Shown piece by piece: positions 36,858 through 49,869 of a stretch of DNA of 64,000 bases. The stretch spans positions 124,001-188,000 of the forward strand of contig JASANG010003720.1 in the NCBI GenBank assembly GCA_030248215.1, written 5' to 3'. This DNA is from Enoplolaimus lenunculus. Its lineage: Eukaryota; Nematoda; Enoplea; Enoplida; Thoracostomopsidae. The translations under genes were made by a program, and so were the position numbers. Each line of letters starts with the position of its first letter. Position 1 is the first letter of the stretch. The notes below the pieces were generated by a model. That model was given only the letters and a program-made list of their open reading frames with translations, did not search any database and was not told the origin of the DNA.

Positions 36858-36997
36858 GTTAACAATAAATTACGTTCGCGCCTAAAACAAGAACGAAAAT
36901 TACTTTAAGCAGCTAGACCGATGTGAAGTGTAACATGTCGGTATATGTGTACGGTAAAGCGTACGTTAAAAGCTAAAATGATTGCCATAAATGTACC

Positions 36998-37066
36998 ATA
37001 TACCGGAATACCAGCCAAATCCCGAGACGACGAGACCGAGACCGCTCATCCCTGGCCCACGGGGGT
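36998..37066 (-). repeat. CAGGGATG / GTCTCGGTCTCG repeat fragment
   Basis: GACGAGACCGAGACC with CATCCCTGGCC. The same words occur in opposite orientation near 38955-39050 (CAGGGATGGGCCGTCTCGG), so these are two copies of one short repeat. CAGGG ends again hint at a hAT-like source. Confidence 0.5.
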
Positions 37067-37083
37067 CATTTTTCATGCGACAC

Positions 37084-37264
37084 CTGCTTGCATCCAAATA
37101 TTTAGCGAACTGCACTAAACCTATTGCATGAAGCATGTGACACATGCTCATATCGCGTTTGATTTCTCCATCTGAAATACAGTTCAGGTTCATCACGGCG
37201 AATAACTAAGCTTACCAAGTTGCCACACATCACATGGTCTACGTTGAACAGACAAACGGAACGG
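37084..37264 (-). other. Two possible coding exons of unknown membership
   Basis: Exon-like pieces 37264-37216 and 37171-37084 join in phase on the minus strand, reading PFRLSVQRRPCDVWQL and DGEIKRDMSMCHMLHAIGLV onward, with CAG acceptors and GTAAGC and GTGTCG donors. They lie upstream of GCNA but their exit phase fits none of its exons. The first acceptor is only 10 bases from a family D element. Not recognised; could be chance or another transcript. Confidence 0.25.
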
Positions 37265-37273
37265 CTGACCAAC

Positions 37274-37567
37274 CTCCTATTCACACGAGCAAGTTTTTGC
37301 AGCAAAAACTTGCGTGTGTACTTTGCATGTACACATATGGTCAAAAAGCAATTTTGAAGTTCTTGCAGCTGCGAATTATTCACTGGATTCATGCTATTTA
37401 ATTTGATTCATACCTGTGAACGCAGTTGCAAGTCGCTTGAATTTCTTTCACCTGCAGTTTGATTGGTCAATAGGAATATTCCTTTGAAAATACTCGCTGC
37501 TGCCAGTATTTCGTGCAAGTTGCAGCTGCGACTTCTCGCTGCAAAATGTTGCACGTGTGAATGGGGC
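37274..37567 (+). mobile_element. Family D MITE between GCNA and MICU3
   Basis: Inverted ends CTATTCACACGAGCAAG and TTGCACGTGTGAATGGGGC, followed by TTAA on the right. Internal TTGCAGCTGCGA palindromes match the other copies. Confidence 0.8.
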
Positions 37568-38544
37568 TTAAACCTGCTTTCAACACTAGCTACGCTGCGG
37601 ACGCAGCTATAGCTTAACCCGATAGACAAATTTTTTATTACATTGTTTGTGGAGAATATATAGGTTTGTATTCTAACCAGTATCAAGCTTTAGAGGCCAC
37701 TGTATCGCCATCTAAGCCCACATTGTCAAATATCTGTAGCACCTATTACCACGTGGCGATACGTCATGTAATTTTTTAAACACAAAATGATGATGGTTGA
37801 AATTCAGTGCAGTGGTTGCATTTCATTTTGTTGTGTGCATAATTCTGAGATCTGCAATTGCAGCAGTTCGTTAGTTTGAAAACCTGTTGCTAACTGGCGG
37901 TAAGTGCCATATGTATCTGAGAATATGGGCCCTAGCGTCGTGGAACTACAGTGAATTACATAAATGTATTACCTACAACACATTGAACATTTGTAACCCA
38001 GCAATGCGCAGCATTCGGCACTACAGGAATATAACCAGTAAGCGAAAGGATCACAAGCTGACTAAAATAGTGGGGCGAATCAAATGCAGAAATGTGCTCA
38101 ACGACAAGAAATCCCCCAACGTACATCAATGAAAATGCTTCAAAAAAGTACGTAGCTAGTAGTTATTTTTTGTATAGGTGATTTGCCAGTTTCCATCCAA
38201 TTCCAAATAGATTTGCGGTCGCAATCACCACGTAAGATGCCTAAGGACCAATTTTGCACTGTTTATGTCAAGCTCTAGATCTGGCGCTCGCTAACTTCTG
38301 AGTTTAAAGATAAAAAGTCTCTGTGTGAGAAATCATAATTTCTATCGGTCATTTGTTCTTTGAATGCAGTATCAGAAAACCTTTTCAGCCGTGATGAAAA
38401 TAAACGTTTTCAACAAGCTTTATTAGTGCCGCACCAGGCAATTAAATGCTGTTTTTGAAGTTTTGTCAGCTGTAGTGCACTATAGAAATGCTGCCTCTCA
38501 AATTAGTTTTAAACTATTATCAATAGTTTGTGTTTCAGTTGGAT

Positions 38545-41500
38545 ATGTCAGTTAGAGCTAAATTGTTCCGGGCATGTGTTCGACTAAAACGAAGTCTTAA
38601 TTCGGTTGACCGAACTTTCAGTGTCCGTCACTTTAGCGCAACATGTGGAGCGTCTTTAGCGTGTTATTTAACCTATCATTTGAAAGCTAGATCGTTTTTA
38701 TGGCATGTTGAAGCTGCGAAAATCCGCCAAAATGAAGTATCAGAGGTATGATTGATCTTTTAGTATCCGGATTTAATGCATCAATGCAGCAGATATGTAC
38801 GTATGCAAATATGCAGTGTGCCCATAAAAAATTCCATGATATTAACACTAGCTGGGGTAGTACGAATTAGATTTTGACAGGAATTTTGAACCTGAGGGCG
38901 ATTATCCTTCATTTCCCTATTGTGTCTCCGTTTTTCTCAAGTTCACTCTGGGGGCCAGGGATGGGCCGTCTCGGTTAAAAACCAAGACCGAGACCTGGCT
39001 ACCGAGGCTAGCGAAGAAAAGTCTGGGTCTCGGTCAATTCTTGGTCATCACCGAAAAAATTAAAATTTTCAAAATAAACTATCTCTAATGCTTTTTTCGT
39101 AGTTTTTTGTTTTTTTTATAGTTTTTTATTTTTCATGGCTTTTTGTGTTTTACAAAAAATGGGAAGGGGGAGAATGTCGGAGCTTAATGAAAGTCACTGG
39201 GAAATATATTGTTGCTTTGCACATAAACAATTTAATCTACAATTAAAATATATACATTTTTTCCATTAAAAATCTGGTAGTAGAACGTTTATGCCTGTGA
39301 AACCTCCGAGAGGGCTAAGGTAAAAATACGAATCTGATGACTCTATTTGTAACCGTAAAAATAACGTCGAGGTGTGAAACCAGAGTTTGTTCAAAAATTT
39401 ATTATGCCTTGTAACAGTACGTAGTGTCTGCAAAACTTCTATCGTTTTAGGTAGATGATCAAGACGTATTGACGCCACGTGAGCAGCGTTTTCTACAGTT
39501 TGCCTCCCTTGAGTACAAAGGTCAAATATTTATGACTCCCCGCGATTTTTTGGATTCCGTTACTCAAGATAGACCTAGATGTGAGTCGTTTCAATGGATG
39601 CGGGGTTATGATGTTATACGTACTGCAGGATTTAATAAACGGAAACAGGTATACTGCAACAAAAGTTAAAAGTCGTACACCATTAACTTTTTAATAGAAT
39701 ATACTAAAATTTGATTCCGATTTCGGTTCCGACATAAAACTTTGATTCCGATTCCGCTTCCGACAAAACCTAGTTCCGGTTGGAATCCTGTCGGCAACAT
39801 CTTCAAATTTTAGTCCTGCTGGCAAAATGGCAGCTCAGTCATTAATAGTGGCTGACCAGTAATAACTCCAAATCGGGGCCAAGGGTATTCTTGTCAAATT
39901 ACCTTTAACACGTTTTTGTCGAAACGTGAAACGTTGAGTTGAAACAATGTATTTTGTATAATTATTTTGTCAAGTAACAATGAATGAATGTAGGTACATG
40001 TTTTGCAAACTTTTTGCACAACTCGTCAAAACGCATCGAGTCAAGTGAAGATGGCATAACAATTTGGCCTCGGTTAGGTCCTAGCAAATTAAGCATTGGA
40101 CTAGGTCCTGGACCTGGTGCATGTTTGGCTCTTGCCATGCGAGGGCACAATGGACCTCAGTCGGAATAGATTGGACAAAACGATAAAACCCCATTTTGGT
40201 TTTCAACGTGCAATTGAATATGAATGCGTATACCAGTTGCCAACTATGTGCACTTAGGAGGCAACATATAGTTTTTAATTGTCAGTATGATTTGCCTAAT
40301 GCATTAAAAATCTGGATAGATTATTCTGCGACATTATAAAATTTTCAGCCAGATTAAGTCGCAAAGTTCTCTCAGACTCCGAGCTACGCAGCATATTGAA
40401 AAAGACTCCTTCCATAAAAAAAGGAAGCCGGATGTTGTTTCGTGCAATTGGTGATAATGGTAAGATTTTGGTTTATATGTATACTTATTTTTTATATCAA
40501 ATCAAAACAATCATTTTGAAAGAGGAACTGAACTGCTGGCGTATCGATACATGACTTATTTTTTATACTTCGAGGTTTGTGTTCGCGTAAAGATAACCAC
40601 TATCAACATCAGTTACAATTATACGTAATACGTATATGGTGGCTAACAGTGGGAAAATAAAGAATGTTTCAAGAAAATGTTGAAATTTAGTTCATCTTGT
40701 GATGTTTAAATTTTTCAAAAGAGAACCGAGCGTGATAGTATTCGTTTTCATTCGACTTAGTTTAGGATTGTATAAAAACTAGCTCCGGTTTGGTCCCGGC
40801 AGGTAACGTGCTGGCCCGACTCCGGTGAAGGGGCCGGAGTCAGGCCCCGGGGCATCTCTAGTTTGTGTAATAACTGTTTACTGCTTTTCGGTAAGACAAC
40901 ATTTTCGTTTACATTTGTGACTAGTGTACCCATCGTAGTTTTGACCGAAAAAGTAGGTTTTAAAGAATTTTTCAGATGCAGTTGAAAGAAATCTGAAGAA
41001 ATGTATTTGTTTGCCATTAAAATTAATAGCACGTTATCGGGACGCTAGAAGAGACTTCTTCGCAAATATGCATCATTTTTGCAATATAAGTTGTAGTTTC
41101 AGGCATTATTTCGTACACTGAATATCTCTTTCTGCTCTGTGTTCTTACAAGTATGTTTATTTTTGTGTCTGGTTCTTTAACTGATTTGTATTCTGGCTTT
41201 CCGTGTCCGAAGATATTTTACCAGGAGTCTGTGTCGCCTTTTTTCCTCGTATTGGGAGTTTAGATAGATAGATTGATAGATATAAAAAGAGAAGATGGCT
41301 TATAAAGTGTGCAGACTTTGGAAGTTCTATTACCCTGTCATCTGTTGTTCGATCTACGGTTAGTGCCAGCCAGAACTGAAGCACTTGTTCAGATTCTGCT
41401 AAAAAGCGAATACTTATCCTAATATCTAACTGTGAAGCAATATCCTGTGGAAGAACCGTTGCCCCAAAGACTTTTTCTGCAATAGCGCACATTTCTTGCA

Positions 41501-44500
41501 CCTCAAGACGAAATAACTTCCTGTATTTGCTTCATTGGGGCAAAAGGAACATTTCCATCTGTTATTGCCAATTTATTTAAGATTATACAGATATTTGTTC
41601 AGCCTGAAGAATACAAAGAGAACTAAAATTATAGGGCGTATTTATTTTGATATTTATACATCGGTCGCACTTTTTGCTTTCCTTTAAGCTAAAACAAGTG
41701 AAACATATTTCATGTAACTTCATACACAATTATTTTTGCACCAGTATACGGTAAAAGTTGTGCTGGTTGCTGTTGCAGAACCTCGTTCTGGATTCAAAAT
41801 AGCTTTTAACATGTTTGATATGGATGGCAATCAGCGGGTTGATAAATCTGAATTCCAAGTTGTAAGTTAGTTAGAGAATGGGTCGTATTTATAATTGATT
41901 TTTTTAAAACGATTACGGTTTTCCCTGCAATATTACCGCCCAGACCTGTTGGCCCATCTTAACTATAGGGGTATGCCAGGGTTCCACGGGAATTCCAGGA
42001 AAACGCGACCCTGTTCCTGTTCAGGTATTGGAGAATGGCGGAACCGGAAATTTTACGGCGTTGTATCAAATGTTATGAACATTACAAGATTTTGTAGTTG
42101 CAAAATTATTATTCGAACTTGATGACTTTCATTTAGTTCAGTTCAGTAAGTAAGTGGTTAAGTTGAAATATTAGTGAGTGGTTTGTACGAGTATTGAAAA
42201 CAAAAAGAAATCGTTAAAAACATGTCTAAACACGTATTTGACGGGTTTACTAAAAGAGTAAAGCAGTAATTCAGTGTTGAAAATTATTCTAAATTCCGGT
42301 CCATGTTCCTGTTCCGAGAAAAAAGCTACATTCCTGTTCCTGTGGAGACGCCGGGCCTGCTTACTATAAGCCTAAATCTATGCCCAAGCCAAAACCTAAG
42401 CCTTATCCTAAGCTTATGTTTCCTGTATCTAAGTGAAATTTATTGTCAAATACCTGAAAATTCTTAATCAAATCGCTTGTCGAAAAGATAACAGTAGTTG
42501 TTAACTTGACATTAAAATTTAAGCGATCGTAGTACTATTGGTTTTAGCTAGAAGAAATATTTGGCCGCAGTAGACGTGGACAGCATCAGCAAAAGATTAA
42601 AGACGAATTAGGCATCATTGATCAAGGCGATGAGAACGAACCTTCACTGCAGCCTGGAGAACAAAATATTGAGTCCTCATATGTGTCTTGGCTTTCGCTT
42701 GGAAACGTAAGTCGTTAACGTTCATGTGCCAATCATTTTTCACATGACTTCATATTTATGTCGTCGATTAAACCAGGTTATGAATGTTTGAAAGTTTTAA
42801 ACAATTTTCGTTCATTTTTAAAGCAAAAATTCAATATTTTCTATTTACAATTTTATTCGTTTTGAAATTTAGCGCACGGAAAAGTTTTGTTTTTGCTATT
42901 TAGATCGTTTCGCAAGTTTATTCATTGATTCCATGGGTACGTTTACATTCAATTTAACTAGTCATCAGTGTTGGGTCTAAATATATAGACTAATCATAAT
43001 TTCATGAGTCTTTTAGTTCCTGTGTTTAGAAAATGTACATGTGGCGTTCTGTTTTCTTTTTTGGGGTGTTAATAGTTTTGGTTGAGGGACTTCTGTTAGT
43101 TCATAAGTGTCACATGTTTAAAGTTTCACGTATGCAGCGTAAATTGCTTACTCATTGTGTCTAAGATTACAGCACGACATTGAATGTGTGACACCAAACT
43201 AACTGTGATGAGGGGGACTTTGTTTTTCTCTTGGCTTATTGGTATCAGAACTTGACGTTTCATAGTTTTAGGCAAATTATTTATCACTAGTTTACTAAAT
43301 ATTCCTGTCTTAAAATATTTACTATATTATATTTAGTTGGGGCTTGAACCATACTTTTTAACAATGTAAAGTTTTCTTTTGCGTAATTTTCTGTAGGGAC
43401 ATCCATATTAGTTTAGACCGAGACTAATTTAGACTTCTTTCATGTTGCTGTTTTTCCAATAATAATTATTGCTTCTGACCTAGTTTTTTTCAGAGCTCTC
43501 TATGGTAGCCCTAGGCTTAAACTTTCATTTTCATTGGCTTGAATTTTAATGAAAGTTTTGGCATATGACGAAAAACTTGCATGTAACTTTAGTGTAGACG
43601 GGTTTTTTTAACGAAACTGAACTTCACAGCCAAAATGATGTGAAAGATTGGTAGACATTGTTGTCTTGAGATAAGATTAAAATTTGTTCTATAGAATATT
43701 AATCTGTTTCTCTGTGCACGATGTGCTGGCACTGTGTTTGCGTTATATCAAATACACTAACGTTGTTTATCATTTTTTGTTAATTTTTTCGTGTTGTGGG
43801 TTTTGTAGCGTGTATTGCAAGCGTCGATACAAATGTCTTTCACTCATCAGCTTATTGTCGGTTGGGTTGCGCTATGTGTATGAGTTCAAGGTATGCATGC
43901 AGAATAGTTTCTATTAGCTGTATTATTTGATTTATTTCTATTGTGATGCATTATCTATGAGCACGTTATACTGCGCTGTGAAAATAAGATTGCTGAAGTG
44001 CAGCTTAATTTAGCATTTTTGTACAGGACGAGGGCAGTGGTTTTATTTTTTTAACTGACATTTGGCAGTTTTCCACTTTACCACTTAAGGCAGTTAGCTG
44101 GATGCATTGTTCGCTTTATTGAATTCCGGGCATACAAGTGCTGCGCGAACCATTGATAAAAAGTTTGTGTGAAATCTACAAATGAAGCTTTTGGTCTTCT
44201 GTTTTAAATTACATAATTTTTATTAACCTGTACTTACATACATTATGCAGAGCTCAAATTTGCAATTTTGGTCGCTCGCTAGACAGAAACAACATGTAAG
44301 TGTACCGAAGTGAGACCTGATACCAGGTCTGCGCTGGCCATATAAAAATTAACACACGTGCTACGCGCTTTGGATCGGTCAAGTGTTGTCTACTTGCTGT
44401 ATGTACATGTATTTTGGAGATTGCATGTAATTTACTATTTTCGCTTATGTTTTTTGCGTTTCGAGAAATACCCAAACCAGGACGTCTCTTCTTAATTTTA

Positions 44501-47500
44501 AGTACTGCATACTTTTATAGTATGGGTTTATTGACTTACATACCGAATACTGTTTCTATTTAAATCTAATATCCCGAGGGCCGGTTACATGTTAATACAG
44601 GTGACGTTATTTTTCTGATTAATGCATTTATCATGTTATATTATTTTCCTTATCTACGGAAATGTTATACAATGTCGATCGCAAACAAATTCGTCTCGTA
44701 TTTTTTAGTTTAAGTACAGGGTGGTAACAAAGGTGTTGACAATTTTTCCATAGTCCAGGAATGAAACGAGCAAAATCGTAGTGAGTATAAGTTAAATCAG
44801 TGGTTCAGTTCTACACTGCTTAATTCAACGTTTGAAACGGTGTATATCACTGTAAGTGTGCTTGAAATATTTCATTTGTTTGCTCTGTTTTAGTTGTTAA
44901 ATGAAGATGACTCTCAAATAAGCGATACGACACTTCTTGTGCATTTGTTTGGCGTCAAAGGCACGCGTGAAATCTCATTTGACGATTTTTTCACGTAAGC
45001 AATGCAACTTTTATTGTCTAATATTTGCTTGGTTTCTGATCGTGGACATATTCCGAAACAAGGTTAAATCTGGGATCACACCTTGGGATCCGCGTTACAA
45101 ATTGACACGAAAACGCTTGGAATGTTTGATGATGTTCCATGGGCACCCAATCAGGGTGCAACCGGAATTCCGATTCCGATTAGAATTCCGATTCCAAACG
45201 AGTTCCGATTCCGATTGCTCAATCAGTCGGAATCGGAATTTTGGAATTTTAAGTTTAATCGTACTTGTGATACGTTGCATAAAGATTTTGTTTCATTTAT
45301 CTATTAAATTTCTTTCGATTAGTTAAACTCATCAATAATTGATTATTGTTTAGCTTTACAGAACTAGAAATCATCGCCAATTTGTTCATGCGACGTTTTT
45401 GAAAATTGTTGTCAGCCAACAGACACCCTAAATCATTATTATATTTATCACTACAAATTATCCGTACGGTCATAAAATTTATTGTTCTGATTCCGATCAC
45501 AATTCCGGTATAAATTTGCTGTTCCGATCCCAGTAATATCCAGTTCCGCTTTTCACCCTGCATCCAATGAACCCTTCTCGATTTCCTCTACTGATTCATC
45601 AAAAGCGTTTATAGCGCTTATGTCTGTTTAACTGGAATATAGATTAATTTTGTTTCGAAATGGCTGTGTTATTAAAGTGTTGTGTATAGGTCGCTATTTC
45701 AATATTTTATTTGACATTAAATTGTCTAGGCAAGAATTCATTAAAACCGAAATATTGAAAAAACGATTTCTTCAACTTGTAACGTAGTAGTTATAGTACA
45801 TGCGCCAATAACACCGTTTCTGTGTAAATCTTCAATCTTACATCAATGTTTTCATTATAGTTTCTACGAAAATCTCCAAATGGAAGTCTTGCAACTTGAA
45901 TTTAACGAGTTTTCGCGAGGAAATTCAACAATTTCTGAGTTGGATTTTGCTAAGATACTGTTACGCTACACTATTGTACATTCAGACGACTATATGGCGT
46001 ACCTTCAGAGGGTACAAGAACGCATTCCAGAGCAGAAGGTGAGTAAATACGTAATTAAGATAGCACAAAGTGGAAGTACCATTGGTTTGTGAAACCCGAA
46101 TACATAAAGTACATCTGGCGTTTAAATGTTTTACAGCAGATCAGTTTTAATGTTTCGAATGTGCCGTATTAATTTGCATACTCGCAGCAACGAATGTATA
46201 TCTGTCATTATGCAATATTATGTTGTTTGATTTGAAAAGCAAAACATTGTGTTTTGCAACGTGTTGAGAGTAAGTTGAGAGTAAAGGTTGCGGATTTTGC
46301 TGTGCTATGTTAGTGGATTTTTTGTTGATTCTTATTTTTGCTCAAAAAGCATGAGCGATAGATTTCCTTTTTTCTAGGGCATCACTTTTGATGAATTCAG
46401 TGAATTTTGCCAGTTTCTCAACAACCTTGATGATTTTAGCATCGCCGTCAAACTGTACACCTTCGCCAATCGACCGATTTCCCAAGGTAATGACGCATTT
46501 GTAGTAGTCAAACGTAACATGTTTACTTAGGCATCAGGGTTAAGTGCACTAAGGAACATGAAAACTGTAACTAGTTGCTGAGAAGTAATTTGAACAAAAT
46601 TTTTTTAATTCATCTAAACTGGTTGAAACCTTCCGAAAAAAAAGAGACGTGAACAATGAACAATTTGCGCTAGGTAGAATAAATAGGATAGGTCAGTAGT
46701 TTAAGTCAGTGCTTGAGGCCAGTCATAATCCCGCTAGGCTAAGTTCCAGGAATTTCTGTCCAACTGCGTTTGCCGTAGCAGATTACGGTATGACTTAATG
46801 TGTTAGTAAATATGCAATTTAGCGGAATTCGCAAGAGCTGTTAATGTATCGACTGGTCGCAACTTAAATCCACACGTGGTTAATACAGTATTTCAAGTGT
46901 TCGATGTTGATGGCGATGGTGAACTATCGTATGGCGAATTTATCGCTGTTATGAAAGACCGGTTGCATAGAGGATTCAGGGTTAGTCAAATTTTCATTGT
47001 ATAATACACACTTCTGGGGTTATTCAAAAACTTTTTGGCTAAGAAATGTTCACAGAAGTGGTGTATTCGCGTTGGATTTTAGGTTTTGCGCTCGTTATCA
47101 AAATTTCACGGTGTACACACATTGCGCAGCGGTTATATGGTATCCCTTATGAAAAAACTGAGGATATCAATCTGGGAGCAGACCAAAAGGTGGGGACATC
47201 AAGCTTGGGGCAGACCAAAAGGGGGGACACTTGGTCATGACGTGCCGACCATCCCTGCCAGAAAGAGCCGAGTTAACGTGTACTTACAACTGCAGTCTGG
47301 GGCCGCCTTCTCAAATGGCAATGACAACTATTATCAGCTGGTGTTAGGTTTTAAAACAATCAATTTAATGTAATGTATATACTAGAGAGAAACTGTCTCA
47401 CAGCAGCAGAAAACATTTCCCACATGAAACAAGCAGATTATATAAAGTTAAATTAAAAAACTGAAGAAGTATGTATATTACCGTTGTAAAGGTTTATATA

Positions 47501-47905
47501 TACTCTGGAATAAGTGTATGGTACATATGTGTGAACGAAACCAGTGCAGTGTTTCGTGTTGTACCCCGTAGAAAATGTTTGTACTGAGCTTTGATACGTA
47601 GCTTTTTATGCCGCGATCACGTGTCGTTTTGTTCTGTGTTCCGTGTGGTATTTTTCTAAAGAAAATCAGTTTCTAATAATTGTTCTGCTGTGGCTTGGCT
47701 TCAGAAATGCCTTTATTTACTTTACAAAAGAATCTGAAAAGAGAACTTCATGAATTTTGGTTTTTCTGGAGGACCAGTCACAGCGCTACTTTCTAATAGC
47801 CATTTTCATTCAGCATTGCTTCTATTTTAGGGAAATATGTCGAAGCATCAAGAAGGATGGCCTGCTTTCAAACAATGTGTTCGAGACGAGATGAGAAGTT
47901 ATTAA
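38545..47905 (+). CDS. MICU3: MICU3-like mitochondrial calcium uptake protein (11 exons)
   Basis: Exons: 38545-38745, 39451-39580, 40349-40459, 41103-41150, 41779-41861, 42548-42706, 44894-44994, 45861-46038, 46378-46486, 46823-46980 and 47831-47905. All phases agree and give 450 residues, within the MICU1-3 size range. MICU proteins sit in the mitochondrial intermembrane space and gate the calcium uniporter MCU. The N-terminus is basic, followed by a hydrophobic stretch (ATCGASLACYLTYHL), fitting a mitochondrial presequence or membrane anchor. Then come the family words MTPRDFLDSVT and SYTEYLFLLCVLTKP. Two EF-hand loops have all ligands: DMDGNQRVDKSE (177-188) and DVDGDGELSYGE (401-412). Cys442 near the C-terminus matches the disulfide Cys of MICU2/3. 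LFLLCVLTKP and the C-terminal FKQCVRDE favour MICU3 over MICU2, but a MICU2/3 pro-orthologue is possible. Exon 2 ends at GTGAGT (39581); the frame runs on to 39669 but phase excludes it. A tttcag just before the start may close a 5' UTR intron. Confidence 0.93.
41975..42436 (+). mobile_element. Decayed family C element plus TAAGCC array in MICU3 intron 5
   Basis: CAGGGTTCCACGGGAATTCC starts it and ATTCCTGTTCCTGTGGAGAC lies at the right, with TTCCTGTTCC iterations. Directly after it, 42365-42436 holds AAGCCTAAATCTATGCCC hexamers of the family A/B type. No clean duplication is visible. Confidence 0.5.
42707..44893 (+). other. MICU3 intron 6, 2.2 kb, no feature recognised
   Basis: The longest MICU3 intron. 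It is T-rich with no clear element ends, tandem repeat or extra exon. The open frames at 43684-43917 (plus) and 44254-44475 (minus) resemble no family. Confidence 0.6.
45152..45560 (+). mobile_element. Family C MITE in MICU3 intron 7
   Basis: Ends CAGGGTGCAACCGGAATTCC and TTCCGCTTTTCACCCTG are inverted. Flanks CACCCAAT and CATCCAAT agree at seven of eight bases. GGAATC/GATTCC iterations lie at both ends. It resembles the 30653 copy along its length. Confidence 0.85.
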
Positions 47906-49189
47906 TATCTATTCTTAAATGTAGGAAAATGTAGCGATTAATCTAAGCTTAAACCCAGCGTTTCTGATCTTTAATTTCTCATGCATGTGTAGAACGTTTA
48001 CTGATATTTTTGCAGTCCAGCTATCGAAAAAACTTGCCTTGTAAAACAAAGCTCCGAAAAATGCTAAAACTCAAATCGAATTCCTAGCGTTTGCAATAAT
48101 GAACTCTTTAATTTCTTCATTAACTGACGATTTTACTACATTTTGTTTCTCAATGTTCGAATTTTGGCCGATGAGTAAATGCCTTGAGCTAAATTATGTT
48201 ACTTTGTCAGAACCGGATGCCCAGTAGCACCTTGATACAAATATACTGCGTGTTTTGCATTTATGTATGTTAGTTGTTTTGCCAGGACCAGAGCCGTAAA
48301 TTTCTCCATTAGCCGAATATTATACTGTTACGTTTCCTAGTGGTCAATACGTATCTGGCAGACACTCACGAATAAACACATTGATTCAGGATGTCAACTT
48401 GTCAGAGCCGACTATTCAGTTGCACGATGGTCCTTAGACTGTATATTTTGTAATATTCATGTAGTTGTGATTTGTGATGTATAGCTTATCTTCCTCGCTA
48501 CACTCTTCCAATGTGAAACATTCCTATTTAATGGGCTATATTTTTGCATAATATTTGATTGCTTATGTTGTCAAAGTGATTATATGCGTAATGTAAGCTA
48601 TTTTCGTTGTTTCGCAACAATATACAGCGGAAAGTTTCGATTTCAGTCATAAAATAATGAGGTAAAGCCAATTTTGATTTTTGGGACGCTGACTGTAACT
48701 TTATAAACACTTTTTAGTATACTTTTATTGTATTCAGATAGGGTACACAGAATCGACAACGTATGCTGTGTGATCGTTGCTATTACAGGCTAGCCTAAAC
48801 AGCAAACTTTTGATTTAACGATAAATCGTTAGTTGTTATAAAGTTTCTCGGATACTTTGTTTAATTCGCATTTTGAACTGACGTGTCGTCTGCGAAGAAA
48901 GAAAACGTGTTGTTCAGGATACGACATACACAGCAATTTTCGTCAAAGAATTAGCAAAAAAATTACCAACTGGTTGTTAGTTTCATTTATTACATTGCAT
49001 AAAAACAACACGTTATCCAAACTTTGTTTACTGTAAGAGTAATAATTGGTGCTTAGAAGCAAATATTGTTAACCTTTGATATGGTTTTCAAGCTGCAATC
49101 CCTCTACTTTGATTTTCGTGCCATTGTTTGGAAGCAGAACGTAAATGTTGGAACCATTGTTATATTTGTTGGCGCATGAGCCGTTATAA

Positions 49190-49408
49190 GGGTTGCTGTT
49201 CACTTGACGTCCGGCGCCGTATGGCGGTATGGTGTTCGTACGGCGCCGTCCGTCACCGTGCGTCATCCGTACGGCACCGTCAGTCACCGTTCGTACCATA
49301 AGTTATCGTACGTAAGTTATTTGCCTACGATACCGTACGGTGACGGACGGCGCAGGACGGTAACGGACGGCGCCAGACGTCAACAAAAGACAAAAGTATA
49401 GCGCAACC
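49190..49408 (+). mobile_element. Family E hairpin MITE
   Basis: TAA then GGGTTGCTGTTCACTTGACG on the left, AAAGTATAGCGCAACC on the right, with GGCGCCGT and ACGGCGC arms and a TACGTAAGTTATTTGC centre. About 219 bp. Confidence 0.75.
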
Positions 49409-49671
49409 ATTACTGTATATAATTATGATTAGATAATTAAAAAGGTACAGTACAGTATTTCAAGATCTATGACAGCTTCTACTTTTTGTATTTTATTATT
49501 GTTTTTAGTGCATGGTTAGATTTCGCTTTGGTTCTCTGTTGTGTAGGTAGGCTTCTAACTTATAGCGTATCTACTTTTTAAACACGTCTTTGTCTTTCCT
49601 TTTGAGGTTTCATCGAACGTTTGGTGATAATCTAACAAACTAATATTACAAAAACAATTGATACGAAAGTA

Positions 49672-49869
49672 GGCCCATGTAAAGATCAGAGGAGGAGAGT
49701 TTTTCTGTGACACTAGAATAGAGTAAGCTTAACATTTTGACTAAGTTTTTTTGCTTGTCTTAGGCTTAGGCTTACGAATATGCTCATTCTTACGTTTAGG
49801 TCTAGGCTGAGGCTTAAGGCTTAGGAATATGCTTATAAAACTGTTCCGCCCCTGTTCTTTACATTAGCC
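49672..49869 (+). mobile_element. Family B MITE with perfect 8-bp duplication
   Basis: Begins GGCCCATGTAAAGATC and ends CTGTTCTTTACATTAGCC. CGAAAGTA is present at 49664-49671 and 49870-49877. The inside carries TTAGGC hexamers and the AGGAATATGCTTAT motif of the family. Confidence 0.88.

Noticed and set aside
37887-38132. 81-residue basic open frame upstream of MICU3
   Set aside because: No recognisable family and no phase-consistent join to MICU3 exon 1; it may be untranslated leader or chance.
39581-39669. Extension of MICU3 exon 2 to the next stop or to the GTATAC donor at 39649
   Set aside because: Only the GTGAGT donor at 39581 gives the phase needed to join the next exon, and it removes residues foreign to the family.
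47046-47373. Open frames in MICU3 intron 10 as an extra exon
   Set aside because: Exons 10 and 11 join directly in phase and match the family; the frames contain short GGGAGCAGACC-type repeats.
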